Assembly (NCBI GenBank): GCA_004138175.2
Contig: RYFE02000001.1
Span: 248,001-312,000, forward strand
Direction of reading: 5' to 3'
DNA length: 64,000 bases
Source of the DNA: Chloroflexales bacterium ZM16-3
Lineage (GTDB): Bacteria; Chloroflexota; Chloroflexia; Chloroflexales; Chloroflexaceae
Part shown: positions 62,809-64,000 of the stretch, one piece after another
Layout: every line of letters starts with the position of its first letter
Numbering within the stretch: position 1 is the stretch's first letter
Made by a program: the position numbers and the translations under genes
The notes under the pieces: generated by a model
The model's input: only the letters and a program-made list of their open reading frames with translations
Databases searched by the model: none
Told to the model about the DNA's origin: nothing

Positions 62809-64000
62809 ATGGAACTGAGTATTGACACCGCCACCGTCATGGCCGACCTCGACGCGATCGCCGCCTGCTCATCCTCGCCGCCGCCTGGGGTCACGCGCGT
62901 CCTCTATAGCGCCGCCGATATGGAGGCGCGGGCCTACCTGCGCGCCCGCTGCGCCGAGGCCGGTCTGGTGCTGCGCGAGGATGGCCTGGGTAATCTCTTC
63001 GCCCGCTGGGTCGGCAGCGCGCCCGACCTGCCCGCCGTCGCCAGCGGCTCCCACATCGACGCCATCCCTGACTCGGGGCGCTACGATGGCACCGTGGGCG
63101 TTGTTGGCGCCCTAGAGGCTATCCGCGCGCTCAAGCGCGCCGGGTTCATGCCCCGACGTAGTATCGAGTTGCTGCTCTTCACCGCCGAGGAGCCAACCCG
63201 CTTCGGTATCGGCTGCCTGGGCAGCCGGGCGCTCTGCGGCGCGCTCACCCCCGCGCAACTGCGTGAGCAGCGCGACGCCGCCGGGCGGGGCCTGGAGGAG
63301 TTGCGTGCCGAGGCCGGCTTCAGCGCGCCCCTGGAGGATGTGCAGCTCCCCGCAGGTCTCTACCACGCCTTTGTCGAGCTCCATATCGAGCAGGGGCCGA
63401 TGCTAGAGACCGAGGGCCTGCCGATCGGGGTCGTGCGCGCCATCGCCGCCCCGGCCAGCCTGCGCGTCAGCCTGCGCGGCGTCGGCGGCCACGCCGGGGC
63501 CGTGCTGATGCCCGGCCGCCGCGACGCGCTGCTGGCCGCCGCAGAGATCGCCCTCGCCGTCGAGCAGGCCGCCCTCAGCACCGGCAGCCCCGACACGGTG
63601 GCAACCACCGGCGTCCTGCGCATTGAGCCCGGCGCCGTCAACTCCATCCCCAGCGCCGCCACCCTGGAGATCGACGTGCGCGATATCGCCGACGAGCCGC
63701 GCGACGCTGCCCTCAGCGCCATCCGCGAGTCGGTCGTCGAGATCTGCGAGCGCCGGATCATCGCCTACACCGTCGCTATGCTCAACGCCGACCCGCCCGC
63801 CACCTGCGCCCCCGCCGTGGTCGAGGCTGTCGTCCGCGCATGCGGCGAGCTGGGCCTGCACTACCAGATGATGGTCAGCCGGGCCTACCACGACAGCCTG
63901 TTTATGGCCCGCATCTGTCCCACGGCGATGATCTTCATCCCGTGCCGGGGCGGGGTCAGCCACCGACCCGACGAGCTCTCCTCCCCTGAGCAGATCGCCG
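62809..64000 (+). CDS. allC: Allantoate amidohydrolase-type M20 peptidase, 3' end missing
   Basis: About 397 residues are visible before the window ends. An M20/M28-like amidohydrolase of the carbamoyl-amino-acid / allantoate group, with metal ligands in ASGSHIDAIPDSGRYDGTVG, LLFTAEEPTRFGIGCLGSRA and FVELHIEQGPMLE, the dimerisation segment LRGVGGHAGAVLMPGRRDAL, and MMVSRAYHDSLFMARICPT toward the C-terminus. Allantoate amidohydrolase yields (S)-ureidoglycine, the substrate of the preceding aminohydrolase, so the pair makes biochemical sense; N-carbamoyl amino acid hydrolase is the alternative. Only about 10-20 residues should be missing, since the last visible text SHRPDELSSPEQIA is near the end of the family. 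MELSIDTATV follows GAACACCA without a strong ribosome site. Confidence 0.85.
   Translation, partial: MELSIDTATVMADLDAIAACSSSPPPGVTRVLYSAADMEARAYLRARCAEAGLVLREDGLGNLFARWVGSAPDLPAVASGSHIDAIPDSGRYDGTVGVVGALEAIRALKRAGFMPRRSIELLLFTAEEPTRFGIGCLGSRALCGALTPAQLREQRDAAGRGLEELRAEAGFSAPLEDVQLPAGLYHAFVELHIEQGPMLETEGLPIGVVRAIAAPASLRVSLRGVGGHAGAVLMPGRRDALLAAAEIALAVEQAALSTGSPDTVATTGVLRIEPGAVNSIPSAATLEIDVRDIADEPRDAALSAIRESVVEICERRIIAYTVAMLNADPPATCAPAVVEAVVRACGELGLHYQMMVSRAYHDSLFMARICPTAMIFIPCRGGVSHRPDELSSPEQIA

Overview
This is a high-GC, gene-dense bacterial window. Several traits point to the phylum Chloroflexota, most likely class Chloroflexia: two giant beta-helix surface proteins ending in a YLPAVRR/WLPAVNR-type tail, an ArsA-like protein with a C-terminal Hsp20-like domain, multidomain GAF/PAS histidine kinases, and intergenic regions full of short palindromes and 7-bp repeats. 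This assignment is inferred from protein style; there is no rRNA or other marker here. I see no tRNA, rRNA, CRISPR array, transposase or phage gene.

Layout. 1-3.1 kb: start of a secreted protein, a lipoprotein, a small membrane protein, an XRE regulator and an ArsA-like protein with a ruined P-loop. 3.4-11.4 kb: alpha-2-macroglobulin-like protein, GNAT acetyltransferase and a secreted glycoside hydrolase, close-packed on the + strand. 11.4-22.7 kb: orphan ABC ATPase, apt, GAF kinase, TerC, M28-type peptidase, hybrid kinase, thiolase, CDF transporter. 22.8-26.1 kb: ammonium-transporter/histidine-kinase fusion. 26.4-32.6 kb: birA, LCP ligase, murJ, RNase H-like nuclease and PASTA kinase, a cell-envelope run on the + strand. 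32.8-37 kb: LolD-type ABC ATPase, rarA, FAD oxidoreductase. 37.2-41.2 kb: a two-gene STAND NTPase module with a membrane-bound partner. 41.3-51.2 kb: small protein, aroQ and two huge right-handed beta-helix proteins. 51.5-57.4 kb: sugar-phosphate-isomerase-like protein and hutH-hutI-hutU. 57.6-61.8 kb: sensor kinase, lone response regulator, and a degenerate HNH domain fused to a seven-bladed WD40 propeller. 62-64 kb: ureidoglycine aminohydrolase and the start of an allantoate amidohydrolase-type gene.

Functional themes. Nitrogen scavenging recurs: the histidine-to-formiminoglutamate enzymes, two ureide-degradation genes and a sensor built on an Amt channel. Envelope biogenesis is the second theme (LCP, MurJ, PASTA kinase, A2M-like protein, beta-helix proteins). 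Signal transduction is heavy: four histidine kinases, one lone response regulator, one Ser/Thr kinase and a STAND pair.

The most unusual non-coding feature is the organisation of the intergenic DNA. It holds (i) arrays of heptanucleotide repeats of at least four units (GGGAGTC, TTGCAGA, CTTCTCA, ATCGGCT), often as facing inverted pairs and sometimes running into coding sequence; (ii) long perfect palindromes whose centre is GC-NNN-GC; and (iii) a family of 0.1-0.2 kb hairpin elements with shared ends (GCAATACCGCA...). Many start codons were moved downstream of the longest reading frame because the extra N-terminus only translated such repeats.
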